DNA from: Acanthosoma haemorrhoidale
Taxonomy: Eukaryota; Arthropoda; Insecta; Hemiptera; Acanthosomatidae
Reading direction: 5' to 3'
DNA: 64,000 nt
NCBI GenBank assembly: GCA_930367205.1
Contig: OV884009.1
Coordinates: 89,673,189-89,737,188 of the forward strand
Both the position numbers and the translations under genes were made by a program. Under the pieces are notes generated by a model. The model was not told where the DNA came from. It saw only the letters and a program-made list of their open reading frames with translations, and made no database searches. Shown here in pieces: positions 32,910 through 47,200 of the stretch (positions are counted from its first letter, which is position 1; the number at the start of each line of letters is the position of its first letter).

Positions 32910-35900
32910 CTGAAAAAAAAAAAAAATTGTACCACTTTTTGTAAATTTTCGGTTACACACATGGAGAAAGAAATATTTAATAAATGAAAACGAATTTTAA
33001 CAGAACAGTTATTTAGTTTCTATAGGAGAGATATTTACTTGTAAAAAAACATTTATAAAAAAGAAAATATAATTTTCTAATAACAAAATGTCAGTAAATT
33101 TTTAACTATAAACATTTTTACAAATGATTCCCCGTGAGGCAATAATTTTTATATTATATATATAATATAATATTATATGAGGTTAATAATTTTCCCAGAA
33201 ATAATGTTTTTTTATAAATTGATGAGCCTGAATGGAAAGGCTATAATTTAGAGCTGGTATATGAATCAGTAGGTGAAAAAAAAAGTCTTGTATACATAAA
33301 CTAACCAGTTCCCTACTCTCTGACTTCAAGCTTTTTTCCCTGCAGTCCCTGCACAGAAGCTATTTAAAAAGTTAAAATTCTTTAAGATTTAAAAGTCCTG
33401 ATATTGACTTATCCAAGACGATAACAAAATAGATTTAAAATTAAAATAAAGCGCAAACAATAGAAATCACGCATGTTATGCCTTCCAACCGATTTCAATA
33501 GGTTATTTTGGCAATATTTACACTACTAACAATTTTTTGCAAAGGAAATATTTAGTGGCCGATAATAAAAATAAGAATTTTTTTGTCTCTACTTTCTATG
33601 TAATTTATGTCGTTTACATGCACTTATTTAAATACTACAATTGTTGTGCGCATAGAGGCCCAGGACTTAATACGGTCTAGGTCTTCCTGAATCAATAGGG
33701 AGAAGGATTGGAGCTGACTGGGAGGGAAGGATAGATTATGGAGGTGGTAATGGGAAAATAGATGATCCCTGAGCTATAACGAACAACAATGAAAGGAGTT
33801 GAGATGGAGGTTGACCAAGGATGAGTACTAATACCTCGAAGTGATTAGAAATGAATGATTTAAACCAGCTGACGGCACTGCAAGAGAAGGGCATCGATAC
33901 AAATTTTGATATAATTATGGAGTGATCAAGGGTGTCGAATGTCTTGGTAAAGGCTAAGAAGGTAAAGATAGTTAAGTTGTTAGTCAATGGCGAATTTTAG
34001 GTTAAGCGTGATTTTGGCGAAAGCTGATTAGGTGGAAAATCCTGGCCGGAAACCGGATTGTAGGGGGATTTAAGCGTGCTTCTAGGAAGGAGGAAATTTG
34101 AGATAGAATTAGTTTTTCGAGGGGTTTAGGAAGGCTAGTGAGAATAGATGTAGACTGGTAGTCTTAGGAATATCCCTTTTCCAGGAAAAGGGATATGGGG
34201 AATTGTTAAGGGAAATATTATAAATTTGAAGGAATAGGAGAAGAATTGCAAGGAGACAGAGCTTTAGGAATTTCACGGAAGGAGAAATGATGAAAAAGAA
34301 GTCTGGGTGGCAATTACAGGTGGTGTTGATTGGGCTGGAGGGACGGATCTACGATGAAGTCGTTGGGGTGAAAGTATAAACCCTCTTAGAAAGGGCGGCA
34401 AACTGGTGACCGCCCCAGACCACTCTTCGCATTGAAAATTCGTAAAAAAAGACTTAACGTAAACAAAAAAGGATTCGGCGGAAGTTACATATCCCAACAG
34501 CTGTGAGCTTGGGATGCAAAAGGTTTGCGCTATATATGCTATGCCTGCGCAAATCATACGACAAAAGCAATCATACTGATCGGTTAAAAAAATCTGACCT
34601 TTTGAATTAGAAAGAGTAGTTAAAGAAAATATTGTATATAAGAATTATATTTTACTCTACCCTTTAATGAGTGAAGATTATTTCCTAGAACAAAATAAAA
34701 TATGCAAAAAAAAAAGTTGGTACATACCTGCCCATTGCTGCGTAGTTAGATCTGTACGGCTGAAAGCGATCACTCATTCCTCCTCGCTGGTTAAAATTCC
34801 GGTTAAAAGGTCGGCCACCTTGTTGAGGGACAGGCCTGACGGCTCGTTGCCAGCCACCACCTAAAAAGAGAAAGGAAATTGAAAATTTCAGAGAATTAGT
34901 GTATCGACTTACTACATTACGACTGGGTGGGAACAATTCACTTGGGGACGGTTCGAAGGTGCTGAACACAACATTTCTTCAGGATTAGCGAAAGGTTTTA
35001 TAAACTCGAGTCATTTTCAATTGAATACATCACAACAGCTCAGATTACAGTCCCTTATGCAATATTCAATAATTAAATTGTTTGTTTTAGTGACTTTTTT
35101 TTACACCATGTTGACCACAAGTGATTTGAACTGACCGACAAGGTCTAAAGAATAAAACTAACTATTTTTGGTCAAAAATACAGACCAATTTTATAATAAT
35201 CATTTGACGAGTATAAGGAAACCCATGCCTCGTACCTTATCATATCCTATATTACTGTTTCACTTCTTTCACGTATTGTATTTCGCGCGCGCGGATGTGG
35301 AAGTGTGTATATAAAATAAATAAAATTTATATAGAAAAAAAAATTAAGTGTCAGATTTTTATAAAAACATGTAGTCAATAATTTTTTTTTTAAATAATGG
35401 CGAGGTTCTGGACCTTGGAATAATAATAATAATAATGTTTTGTGCGAAGTTTTTATCATAATATTTTTTTTATATGCTTAAAAATAAATAACTTAAATAT
35501 GTTAATACATACTTACTCGTAAGCTATTTCCGGCAAGAAAATAGTACAAACCTTGCAGCGAAATAACTTAAGCCAACGTTAAAAAACTAGGGTCGGAAAG
35601 CTAAGGTGTCTAATTAGTTGCTATATAACGAGCTCCGTGCTCTAGTGTCTAGTCCAAACTTATCATTATTTGCTCCATTATCAACATTTCAGAATCTCAT
35701 TCTAGCTTCCACCTTTTGCTAACAGCGAAATATAACAAATTAATTAGTAGGAATTTTAAAAGAGACGCCGAGCCGAAAGGGAGAGGCTTTACTCTCAAAA
35801 AGGTAAGAGGCAATCGTCTTTCGTTTGTCTTTTATGAAAATTACCCAATCGATCTGAAATTTTAAATGTGTATTTAACAAACCGGGATCAGGCATTATAT

Positions 35901-38900
35901 ATTTAGGCTATGCTATAATTACGGCAACTAATTATAAAAATAAGTCGGTCTTGTTTCTGTTGCTTTTAAGATTTCTCAAGTAGCAGCTCAGGGGCTATTT
36001 TAAATTCTGATTTTGACCTAGGACGGCAACTCGAAAAGAAATTCAAAGGATTTTGTTACAGGACTTATTAGCCCAGTTGTTTTTGCTAGAAAAAACTTCA
36101 TAGAATATTCAAAGAATTGCCAAAGGTCGGAAAAGGTACTTGCCTCTGAGATATGTGTTGAAGGGTATTTTTGACCTACGTCATAAGAGCTGGTATTCGA
36201 AAGTTGCAGTCCGCCACCACTAACCAACGGATATCTAACAATCGTTTACGTATTGTTTTCATTTGTTAGAGCTGAGTTTTCTGTGTCAGTTTAAGTGGAT
36301 ACGTTTTCCAAAATGTGAAGAATGGATATAGCGTATGGACCCCATTATTGAAAAGAATGTTCTCATATATCTAAATTAACTTTTCACAGGCAAGTATTTT
36401 AATTTTATTTTCTGTTCAATTGATTATATTCCACCCTTTGTTCAAATTTTAGTACCTCTAATATTAGATTTCCGGTTAGTGATAAATTAAAACACAAATT
36501 GATAAAAGCAATAGGAGAGAAAACCCCACAAAAAATAGACTTATCTGTAGCGAACATTTTAAGGATAACGATTTCGACAAAACATCGCCGTTTAGAACAT
36601 GTTTAAAAAACAATCCAGTCCACCATATCTGAAGCAAGCTTTGCCAAAGTTAGGTTGTTGTTTTTTTCAATTTTATGTATAGTTTCATATAATAACATTA
36701 AGCGGGTGTTTTTGTTTTTTTCAATTAACCAAGGAGGTGTTTGAAAAGAAAACAACAAACTCCTGAAGTTGTGTTAGAAAAAAAGTACCAAGATCAGCGG
36801 AAAATGCAACATCTGAAAGTTCCCAATTTGAAAAGTATTTTCCGATCTCTAGAAGAGAAAACATTGATACACACGGAGTACTGTGATTTATTGAACAAAG
36901 TTTCCAAGATATCGTTGTGATGTTAAAAGGGAATAAAAAAAAAAACACAAATCCCAAACTATCTAAGCTTCATGATGAGCGTCTTCGAAATTTTCCAAAA
37001 GCATTTCATTTTTTAACAGCTGAAGCCTACATCTACGAAAGAAATACATTACAAACATGCCTGCCTCATTCCCGCACAAATAGCTGGTGGTTTGCTACAA
37101 CGAGGCTTCAGCAATAAAGTTCTAGGAGAGCTTAGAAGGAAATGAGAGCGAATTTTTCGGGAATCGATATGGGAAAATCGTTATGATGAAAAGCGTCTTG
37201 AGATCAAATGACTGCCTCACTCTCAATGTTTAAACCAAAAGTTAATCATTTTCCTGAACATTTTTCATGGAATTCAGATAATAACCATTTAAACTTATTG
37301 ATCTAATCTATAGGGTCATCTTATTTTAATATAAAAATTATATTTCTGACAAGAATCAATCAATTGAACAAAATAAAATACGTCAAAAAATAAGTAAAAT
37401 AATTCATTTAAAAGGTCAGTTGGTCTTCAGACTTAAAAAAATTAGAAGAAGTTAAAAAATCAAACAGAACCGAATGATGTAGCTATAAAGCGAAATAGAT
37501 GATTGACGTGAACTTGCTATATTGGCACTCTAGGGGGGGGGGGGAGAGCTGTAAGCCCCCTATGTACCCCCCCCCCCTCCTGACGGTCTTACTACCGTTT
37601 CTTTTTAGTTAATTCTATACTCCGTGATCTCAATATGCGGATCGCCACGCTACGCGAGTGGTACGTGACGTCACTGTACGCGTCTCCATTTGCACCTTGG
37701 TTGCTTAACCCCGGAGAAACAGCCACCATCGCCTCAGTTCATCTACTTCTTCTCTTCAAGACATATGGACGGCACTTTCGTCTTCAACGACCACTTACAG
37801 TCTGGACTTCGGGCTGGATGTACAAACCACTTCTCTACTTTATTTCTGAACGTCTAACACGGTCTTGTTTTCTCTATACTTCCCTCTACGGAATATTGGC
37901 AGGATTTTAATTTATGCCTTTCTTTTTTTTGTAAGAACCCATGTTTGAAAATCATGTTTCACTAACGGCAGAATGCAAAATGTCAACTAATATGATGTAG
38001 GCCAAAATTACTCTTCATACATATTTCAGAGACCAGTAATTTTTCCAGCCAATGGTTATTCTTCTTGAATTTACACACAGCATTTGAATAAAGGAGATAT
38101 TGGGTGTACCCAGGCAAGCAATATATTGAAGCAAACAACAATATAATAAAGTTTAATTTGGACCGGGGGTCCTGCTAGCAAGCGCCGTCAGGGAGAGGCG
38201 ACGCGTGTCTGTTTGCCTAGCGGACAGCAGCCAGAGCAACTAACGACTGCCAGCAGCAATCAAACAATCATAAGTCACGTGTACACCGACCCATTACCCT
38301 CTACTAATCACCCTCGCCCTTCTACCTACATGTTTCTAGTTCCAACTTTCTAAACTTCAAATTTATTCGTTTTAGATGAACTCTTTAATCAACAGAAGTT
38401 AGCTAGGTATATACAATGAAACTGCTTAATAACCAGACAGCAATTGTGGTCAAAACATTACCCACTTAAGAGTGTCCAATCAATAGAATATTCAAGTAAA
38501 TTGTGATGAAAAACACAAATGCGTGTTTCGCGGGGTTTACGAAAAATTAGTCAAAACGATTTCAGAGACAATTTTAGATACTTTTTGTAATTATAGATTA
38601 AGTCCCAACACATATTTAGCACAATAAGTACGTCGACATCTTTAATTTAATACCCTACTCAATATATATCAAAATGTTTATTTTTTTTATTAGCAAATGA
38701 TTGATCTAATTACAACCTTTCATTATTTTACACAGAGTCATTTATATCGCTCAATCGGAATGGGGCATCATAGGGATCTACTATGCAAAATATTTTCTTC
38801 CCTCTCCTTCAAACACAGGTTGAGTTAATATTGCAAAAACGATTTAACGACAGTGACAAATATTTGTCATAAACATAGTTTAAAAAGACGAAACACAAAT

Positions 38901-41900
38901 TACATGTTATTAATCAGAACTTTCAGATCATTAATTTGACACACTACTAAATATGATAGAGAAATAGGTATATTTTTATTACCAAGTAGTAAACTGATAA
39001 GTGCAACATAAACAAGTCTAATGGAATGGCAGCATTTTCCATGTCATCACAACACCAAATGGGACCTGTAAGTGTCTAGTGCAGCTCTTTTGTGAGAAGG
39101 AAGTTCGACTGTCTTTTCTGTGGTGAAATGTAAAGTTCTGGGGGTGGACGACAATAAAGAGCTCCTTTAGCAATAGTCTCCCCGCTGGATTGACACAAGA
39201 GGTCATTTCCTTACAGACTAAATGTCACTTAAGGTTAAGTAAGTTGACCAACAATTAACCATAGTTGTTGAATTCTCTTGTCAGTGCTGAAATACAGCTG
39301 GTGTGTTTTGGCACAGAGAAAGACATTGATGTGAAGATCTTGGGCATACAATGGGATCCGATAGAGGATGTACTTTCCTACGTACTATCTCAGCCATGTA
39401 AGGCGATTACCAAAAGAGTCATCCTGTCTACAATTGCTATACTTCACAACCCACTTGGATATTTGTCACCTAGTGTATTCTGAGCTAAGAGAGTAATGCA
39501 GGCTACGTGGGCCACAGGCTTTGACTGGGGTGAAAATGTGCCTACGGAGATAGCCAAACCTTGGCTCTCTCTGGTGAAGGGATTCCCCTTTCTCAGAGGT
39601 GTTTGTATACCTCGCTAAATTCTCATTCACTCAGGTAGTGTCTCGGTTCTTTCGGTCGTTGGTTTTTCTGATGCTTCGGAGAAAGGTTTCTGTGCTTGTT
39701 TTTATGCCTGGGTGGTGGGCAATAACAAGTAGAATGTTTTTCTTTTAAAATCCAAAACTAAATTAGCCCTGTTGAAGTCACTCTTGATGCCAAGGTTGGA
39801 GTTGTGTGGTGCCCCTCTTCCTGGCGCAACTCTACGGCTTCATTGGTTCATGGTTATCCTATATGGCATCATTATGTACATTTTTTGACCGATTCTATGT
39901 TGGTGTTGGGATGGTTGGTAACTTCGCCTCATCTCTTGAGATCATTTGTGCCCAATCATGTGGTTAGCATCTAGGAGCTTACTAGTGTCTGTGCTGGAGG
40001 CATGTCAAGTCTGAATATAACCCAGTGGATTGCAGATCTAGAGGAGTATTGCTGTCGCTCTTGGTTGACCATCCACTGTGGTGGAAGGGTCCTAATTGGT
40101 TATCAGAACCAGAGTCTGCCTGGTCAAGATCTCTGGCGGAAGCTTAGACTACAGGTCTTCCCGAGTTAAAGGCAAGTGTGCTGGCCTTGGCACCCCTCAG
40201 AGAGGACGTGGATTTTTGTCTTACTTGAAACTTATTCGGTCATTGCCTTAAGTTTTCCACATTATTAGCAACTCCAGAAACCTGACAGGTCCCAGGCTTG
40301 ATGGCCCTATCGATGGGAAGGAATTTTTTGAAACCAATATAACGTGTAACAAGTTGCTCCAGGAACACTTCTATCAACGTTCTGCTAGAAAATCAGCCGT
40401 GTTTGGCTCTTTAAAGGCCTCCATGATAGATACATACTATAGCTGAAGAGCTTGAACAAGCTGTTGGGAGACCATCTGCCCAGACAGCACCAGTACATCT
40501 TGGTACATCTGCACTTCATGGCATTTAATGCCAAACATATTGGATTCCCTCAACCCGATCACTGTTGAGACAGTGCAGGTTGTGATGTCTACAATGTTTT
40601 AAGAGGAAGCAACACACTCAAATTTGCTTGATAAGTGACCCAGCGGAAAACAGACACGCGTCGCCTCTCACTGACGACGCTTGCTAGCAGGGCCCCCGGT
40701 CCAAATTAAACTTTATTATATTGTTGTTTGCTTCAATATACTGCTTGCCTGGGTACACCCAATATCTCCTTTATTCAAATGCTGTGTGTAAATTCAAGAA
40801 GAATAACCATTGGCTGGAAAAATTACTGGTCTCTGAAATATGTATGAAGAGTAATTTTGGCCTACACGATAAGAGTTGACATTTTGCATTCTGCCGTTAG
40901 TGAAATACGATTTTCAAACATGCGTTCTTACAAAAAAAAAAGAAAGGCATAAATTAAAATCCTGCCAATATTCCGTAGAGAGAAGTATAGCGAAAACAAG
41001 ACCGTGTTGCATCCCCCCATACAGCCCTGACCTTGCAACATCGGATTATCATTTATTTCAAAGTTTAGAAAACTTCTTAAATGGAAAAAATTCCAGTAAT
41101 AACGATGACTTCAAATCGCACTTGGTTGAGTTTTTTGCTGATGAAGACCAGAAGTTCTATGAGCGTGGGATCATGAAGTTAGCAGAAAGATGGCAAAAGG
41201 TCATTGAACTGAGTGGAAGATATTTGACTGATTAAAGTTTATTTAATCAAAGAAGAAGAAAAAATTGAGTTTTATTTCACACTAAAAATTCGAAATTACC
41301 TTCTTGCCAACCTCAATAGTTTGGATGTCAATTAGTAGTTGGCCGAACCTCACGGACCCCTTCTAGATTTGGCGCTTATCTGTCATCACGTCACAAGCAG
41401 CATAAGGCCAGTTGCCAGAATTCAGACAATCAGGCAGGTGGTACAACATGAGGAAGTGGAGGATAAGTAATAACATCCCCACCACTGAACCTCTTCACAA
41501 AGCGATGGAGGATAATAAAGCTAATCTGAACTTGAACGACCCCCCTGCAAGACTGGCATCCAGGAATAATTGTCAATAAGGCCGACCTTCATTTATCTGA
41601 TCCATATCGAACTTTTTTATTACTAAAAAATCAAAATCAACGTGAAACATGTGGTATGTTATTTTATTTAAATGTAATTACAGCGAAGTGGCAGATTTTT
41701 GTTAAGTTATTAAGTAGTCATTTAAATTTTTGTTTTATTAGCAAAAATCCGTTACTCTTTTATGTATCCGACTAACACCACCACATCTTTGAACTGATTG
41801 TAAATATATTTTCAGATATAAACCTTATGTTATTTTTTGTAAAATATTATTGGCTCTTCCAGAATGAAACATGTTCACATGTTAAAACTAAAAATAAAAC

Positions 41901-43997
41901 AAATTTAACTACAGATAATATTTATGTCATAGAATTTTATTTCTCAATTTTTCTAAAAATTCCCATAATGTTAATATAGTGTGACACCATTGTAAATTCT
42001 TAACTTGGCCCTATTGAACTTTTTAATATTAAAAGTCATATGGGCCTAAACACATTTAAAGAATGTTTAAAAATATCACATTTTATATGTAATTGTCAAA
42101 GCGAGTGACTAACATTATTCGACTATACATGCCCTTTGCCAAAAGTCTACTGTTCAGCTGAATAAACGAATGGGGACTTTGTTGCAGTGACCAAGTACAG
42201 TATATACTAAAAACAACTAATAATATAATAGTGGAGTCTCAGTTTTAGTATTACAGCTTCATGGCACATATTAACAACAGAATTGATGTTGGTTTTTGAT
42301 TATATTTCGTCAAATTCAGTAGCATTTAAGAATAGACCTGAGCACAACGCCGAAATAAGTGTATGTGCCTATTTCACCTTTTTCTATTTCCATGAGGACA
42401 AACTTTTATTTTAATGTTTTCTTTCTTGAAACTCTTTTACAAACAAAGCATTATAAAGGGCACTTAGTTGCTAATTGCAGCAGAAGAGAGAGAAAGAAAA
42501 TCATGTAATGTTCTGAAATTGACAGTTACCAATTACAAGTATTTAATTGCTTTATTAATGCATCTATTGAGGATCATTATGATCATATGAGGAAATCATT
42601 AGGATTCCTTAATTTGGTGTAACGTCGACATTTAAATAAATAAATTTGTTAAAGAGAATTAAGGTTTTAATTGGAATTATTTCAAGAAACCAAAGTTTCT
42701 TTTTGTTTTTGGTCTCTGTTTGAAGTTTTACTACAACATTATCTATTATTTTATATGTTATTTGTATATATATTTAAACTTTTTTAAATTATCTTATGCA
42801 TTTTGTTATCATCAGATAAATAAATTTGATATAAATAGATTAAGCTGACATTGCATTATTACTCTTGATATATTGAATTCTTATCTGCTTGTAATAAAAT
42901 TTAAAAAGTAAAACTTACCTAAAGGAATAAACTGGCTGAAGTTCTTATCCGGTCCAATTTCATGCCTGAAAAATACAGATGATTGTATTAATTTCCCTAG
43001 GTAATCGAAAGTTGTATGAATCTAAGTCATATGATGCTTATACATATACTACAACAATAAAGAAAAAAATTATATTAATATATTTAACCTTGATATGAGA
43101 ACAAAATTGAATTTACCTTACTTTAACTCTCTTAGAGTTGTAAAGTTAATATAATGAACACGTGAACAGCTATACTGAATGAATTATATCATATCTTCTA
43201 AATAGTGTCTACACATGGCCACATTTTGTGACGCCTTTGTTACAAAAAAATACTAATATCAGGTTTTATAATTAATAATAAAAACAAACTTTTTTAAACG
43301 TTTGATTTTATTAATGAATTAACTTTCCTTATTAAAATCTCAGGTTGGATATCAAACATACTAAACACTCATACATTTAATCAATTTCACTTTGCTATCA
43401 TTACACATTAAAAAACTTACAATTTATAACTACACTAAAAATCATGGGTTGTGGTCATGATTGTTTCTATCTGCGGGGAAATGTAACTAGCTTTGGTACT
43501 TAAATTTGTTACCCCAGAATAATATATATGTTGGCGTGGCACCCTGGACCAATAGGCAGAGCTGGATATGCAAGAATACACATTTAATGAATTTCATTGA
43601 CTCTGGTTGGGACATTCATGGTGTACAGACTGTTCTCAAGAGAGCCCACCTTTTCTTGCTATCTTACGCTACTGTTTATAGTTCATTAAATAGCTATCTC
43701 AATCATTCCGAACAGTGTCCTATTATGAATCCCGACCCAGCTATTTTTGATACTCCATTCTCCCAGATATAAATATATAAAGTATGAAATTACAGTGCCC
43801 TTTACTTAGCTGAAATCCATACATACTAAGCTAAATGAAAGTAATTAATTACCTTATCATCCTGAAAGACGAATCTCCAAGGTAAGCTTGTTTATTTAAA
43901 GGAGCCATTCCAATTACAGGGCGGTGGCTATCTCCAGCTCTAGAATCCCTAAAACAATTAATTATGTAAACCTGACACAAAATAACTATGCGAGAAC

Positions 43998-44061
<64 letters not shown>

Positions 44062-44177
44062 AGAGAGAGGAGAGAGAGAGATAGAGAGAGAGAGGAGAGA
44101 GAGAGGAGAGGGGGAGAGAGAGAGAGAGGAGAGGGAGAGGGGGAGAGAGAGAGAGGAGAGGGAGGGAGGGAGGGAGG

Positions 44178-44269
<92 letters not shown>

Positions 44270-47200
44270 TGTGTGTGTGTTATCGGCATAAAGGTGGTAT
44301 GAGCAGTGTAGGACAGATGATAGAGGTCGTTGATAAAGGCACAGAAGAGTAGAACACCAGGAGACAATGGAAGAGATATGGAGGGCAGGATGATCAGGGA
44401 AGGACTACTTGGGTGCGACCAGAGATGAATGAATTCTGTAAAACTAGATTGGGTGGAAAAACCTGCTGGAAGCCGGATGTGAGGGGATTAAATTTATTAT
44501 TATTTGGAGGAGGCCCCATTTGGAGCGAGTCAGGAGATGATGATAAGGACTCATGGAAGAATTGGGATTGAGCCTTACAGATTGTGTTCTAGGTGAGGAT
44601 GCACAGAAGTCTTCCAGAGAGATTGGTGAATTGATGAAGGGTTTGACGGTTTTGCAATTTTGTCAAGACTTCAGATTGTCCAAATCAAAAACTTGTTCTA
44701 GTACCAGTTTGCTTCTGCTTGCTTATTCATGTCGCTTGTGCACTATTGTTCCATTAATATAAAACAATGGACGTAAGAATGTGGAACAATCACGTTTTTA
44801 TCCAATTCATTGATTGAACTTTATAAATCCTTACCAAAGTTGGGAAAAGTGAAATTTAAAGAGTACAGCCAGAGATAAGTTTTCCAAACTTGGTTGATTG
44901 TGTAAGCAGCCCATTATAGATATTCTATATTAGGAGAAGTACATATTTTATACTTGTAAATAAAAATGATAAACCTATATTTAAGTGATGAGGATCCATT
45001 AAGAATGGTTATTAATAATTTTTTTTTTTTTATTCAAGTGATTTTATTCGTTAAATACTTTTTTATTTTATATTTTTCACATGTTTGAACTCTTAGATAT
45101 TGAGTAGAAGTTTCGTTCTCCTGTGTATCAGTGCACAAGCATACAAATAAATATAATGCAGTGAAGATTACTGAATTAATTTACCAATAAGTACATATAC
45201 TTATACAATTTTAAATTTATGAAATATTTACATATATAAAACTTACCAACCACCACGACGTCCACCTCTACCTGAATATTGCTGATTGGCCATATTTTGT
45301 TTATTAAGTACTCTTGGAGGTTCACTGAAAAATAAAAAAACAAAAAAAATGAACTAGCCACAGTACAATAAAAAACATGACATCATAAATGTTTTATTAA
45401 TTAGTAATTTTTCTAGTTCCCACTAGCTGAAAAATTTGTCACTGAATGAATGGCCTTATATTTATAAATGAGCGAATACTTGGTTGAATTACCGATTCAA
45501 TTGTTTATTGTTACCAATATTTGAATTGATTAACAAATCATTTTTCATATTTTATAAATAAATTAAAATCTATTTGAATGTAACCCAGGTATGAAGGAGG
45601 AATTCAAGCTTATCTATTAGACTACTACTAAGCAGAATTCATGTTTATTCCTGTAATACCAGGATGTTTTTACATGCTTTATTCATATGTTTTAGGATAA
45701 CTAGGTATCATTTTTTTTACATAATTATTAGTTTTTGGAATAGTCATATAAATCAGAGGTTTCTTCTACTCATCTTTATTAGTATACTAACATGTCCTTT
45801 CTTTACAGCTTGAATGGTAGATATCAAAAATCCATTTCAAAAAAGTCTAAAGAATCTAGCCAAATATTTGTTCCGTTCAACAGGAAAAAAAAATTCATCT
45901 ATTCATTGATTGCTATGAGTAAACAACAAAATATCCCCTTTGATGACTAGTTGTAGTACTGAAAGAATTATTTATTTACTTCTGTAACTGACTATTTTTG
46001 TTATTCTTATATGAATAAACAGATCTTGAAACTGGTGGGACACTAACTGAAGAGCACTACATATTACACTCACATACATTATACTCACAATTTAATATAA
46101 TAGAATTGGGGGAAATAACTTATGGTTTAAAAGCACACCCCTTTGGCCTTAGCTGGAGGACGTAAAGGCATAAAACAACAACAAAAGTAAGAAGCCAAAC
46201 TCAATCACCTAATAAGAAGTAAGTATTCTACACAATATTATAGTTACCTAGCTCCAGCGAGTCTTGAAGCCTTGAATATAAAATCATCTGGATACTGAGG
46301 ATCATCAAAAGCAACACTAGAACAAACACATATATTTATGAAGTTGTTAAGAAATATTGTATGGATACAAAAATAAATTTAAACACACACATGTATATGC
46401 AAATTAATGTATATGGTAAGTGATCTCAAAATACTACCTTTTTAAAAAAACTACCACTTATTTTCTTTAATTTTGAGCTAATTTTATTAGCAACTCTGTT
46501 ACCTAATTTTTCAATGATACATGCTCATTAGCAAAACTTTATGCACCTCTATAATAACTATAGCTGTCAGCACTATTACTACAATTAGCAGCCGGATTCC
46601 CACAGGCCAAAAGAAGTTGGTAATTATCGACCTATACCTCGCCATTGACGGTGATGGCCTCAAAATCCACACCAACCAATCAGTCACTTTTTCTGGGTGC
46701 ATTGGACGCCTTTGTATCTTAAGTGGATTGGTATCGTCTCAAATTCGACAATTTTGTTTGTTGACGTACCCATTCATCCAGAAATAGGCCTCATCGCTGA
46801 AGATAATTTTTCTATGAAAATTAGGGTCGATTTCCAACTGCTCCAGGGCCCATTCAGCGAACACACATCGTTGTCTATGGCCGTTTACCTTCAGCTCCTG
46901 GGTCAGTTGAGTTTTGTACAGGTACAGTCCCAAGTCACGATGCAAAATTCGCCAAGTTGTGGTCTGCGAAAGACCGAGTTCTTGTGAGCGATGCGAAATC
47001 GACTGCCTCGGATTCTCCTGCACACTCTCACAGACAGCGGCAATGTTTTCGGCAGATCTTTCGTTTCGACAACATACGTGTGTTGGTTGATTGTTTACTG
47101 AACCAGTGGACTTTAATTTATCCCCCACACTGCGAATAGTCCTCTCGGTAGGACGGTTATGGCGACCGCGGAACGTTGCCCGAACATAACACCCATATTG

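Noticed and set aside
37861..41000. LTRs of the BEL/Pao element
   Set aside because: The flanking repeats are inverted relative to each other; LTRs must be direct repeats.
43506..43772. 88-codon plus frame as a host exon
   Set aside because: It is antisense to XRN2, unrecognised, and without convincing flanking splice sites; an open frame of this size is not unusual by chance.
43849..44367. 172-codon Ser/Leu/Pro-rich minus frame and 142-codon Arg/Glu-rich plus frame
   Set aside because: Both are translations of the (GA)n repeat; only the RT-like residues at the right end of the minus frame are real coding remnants.
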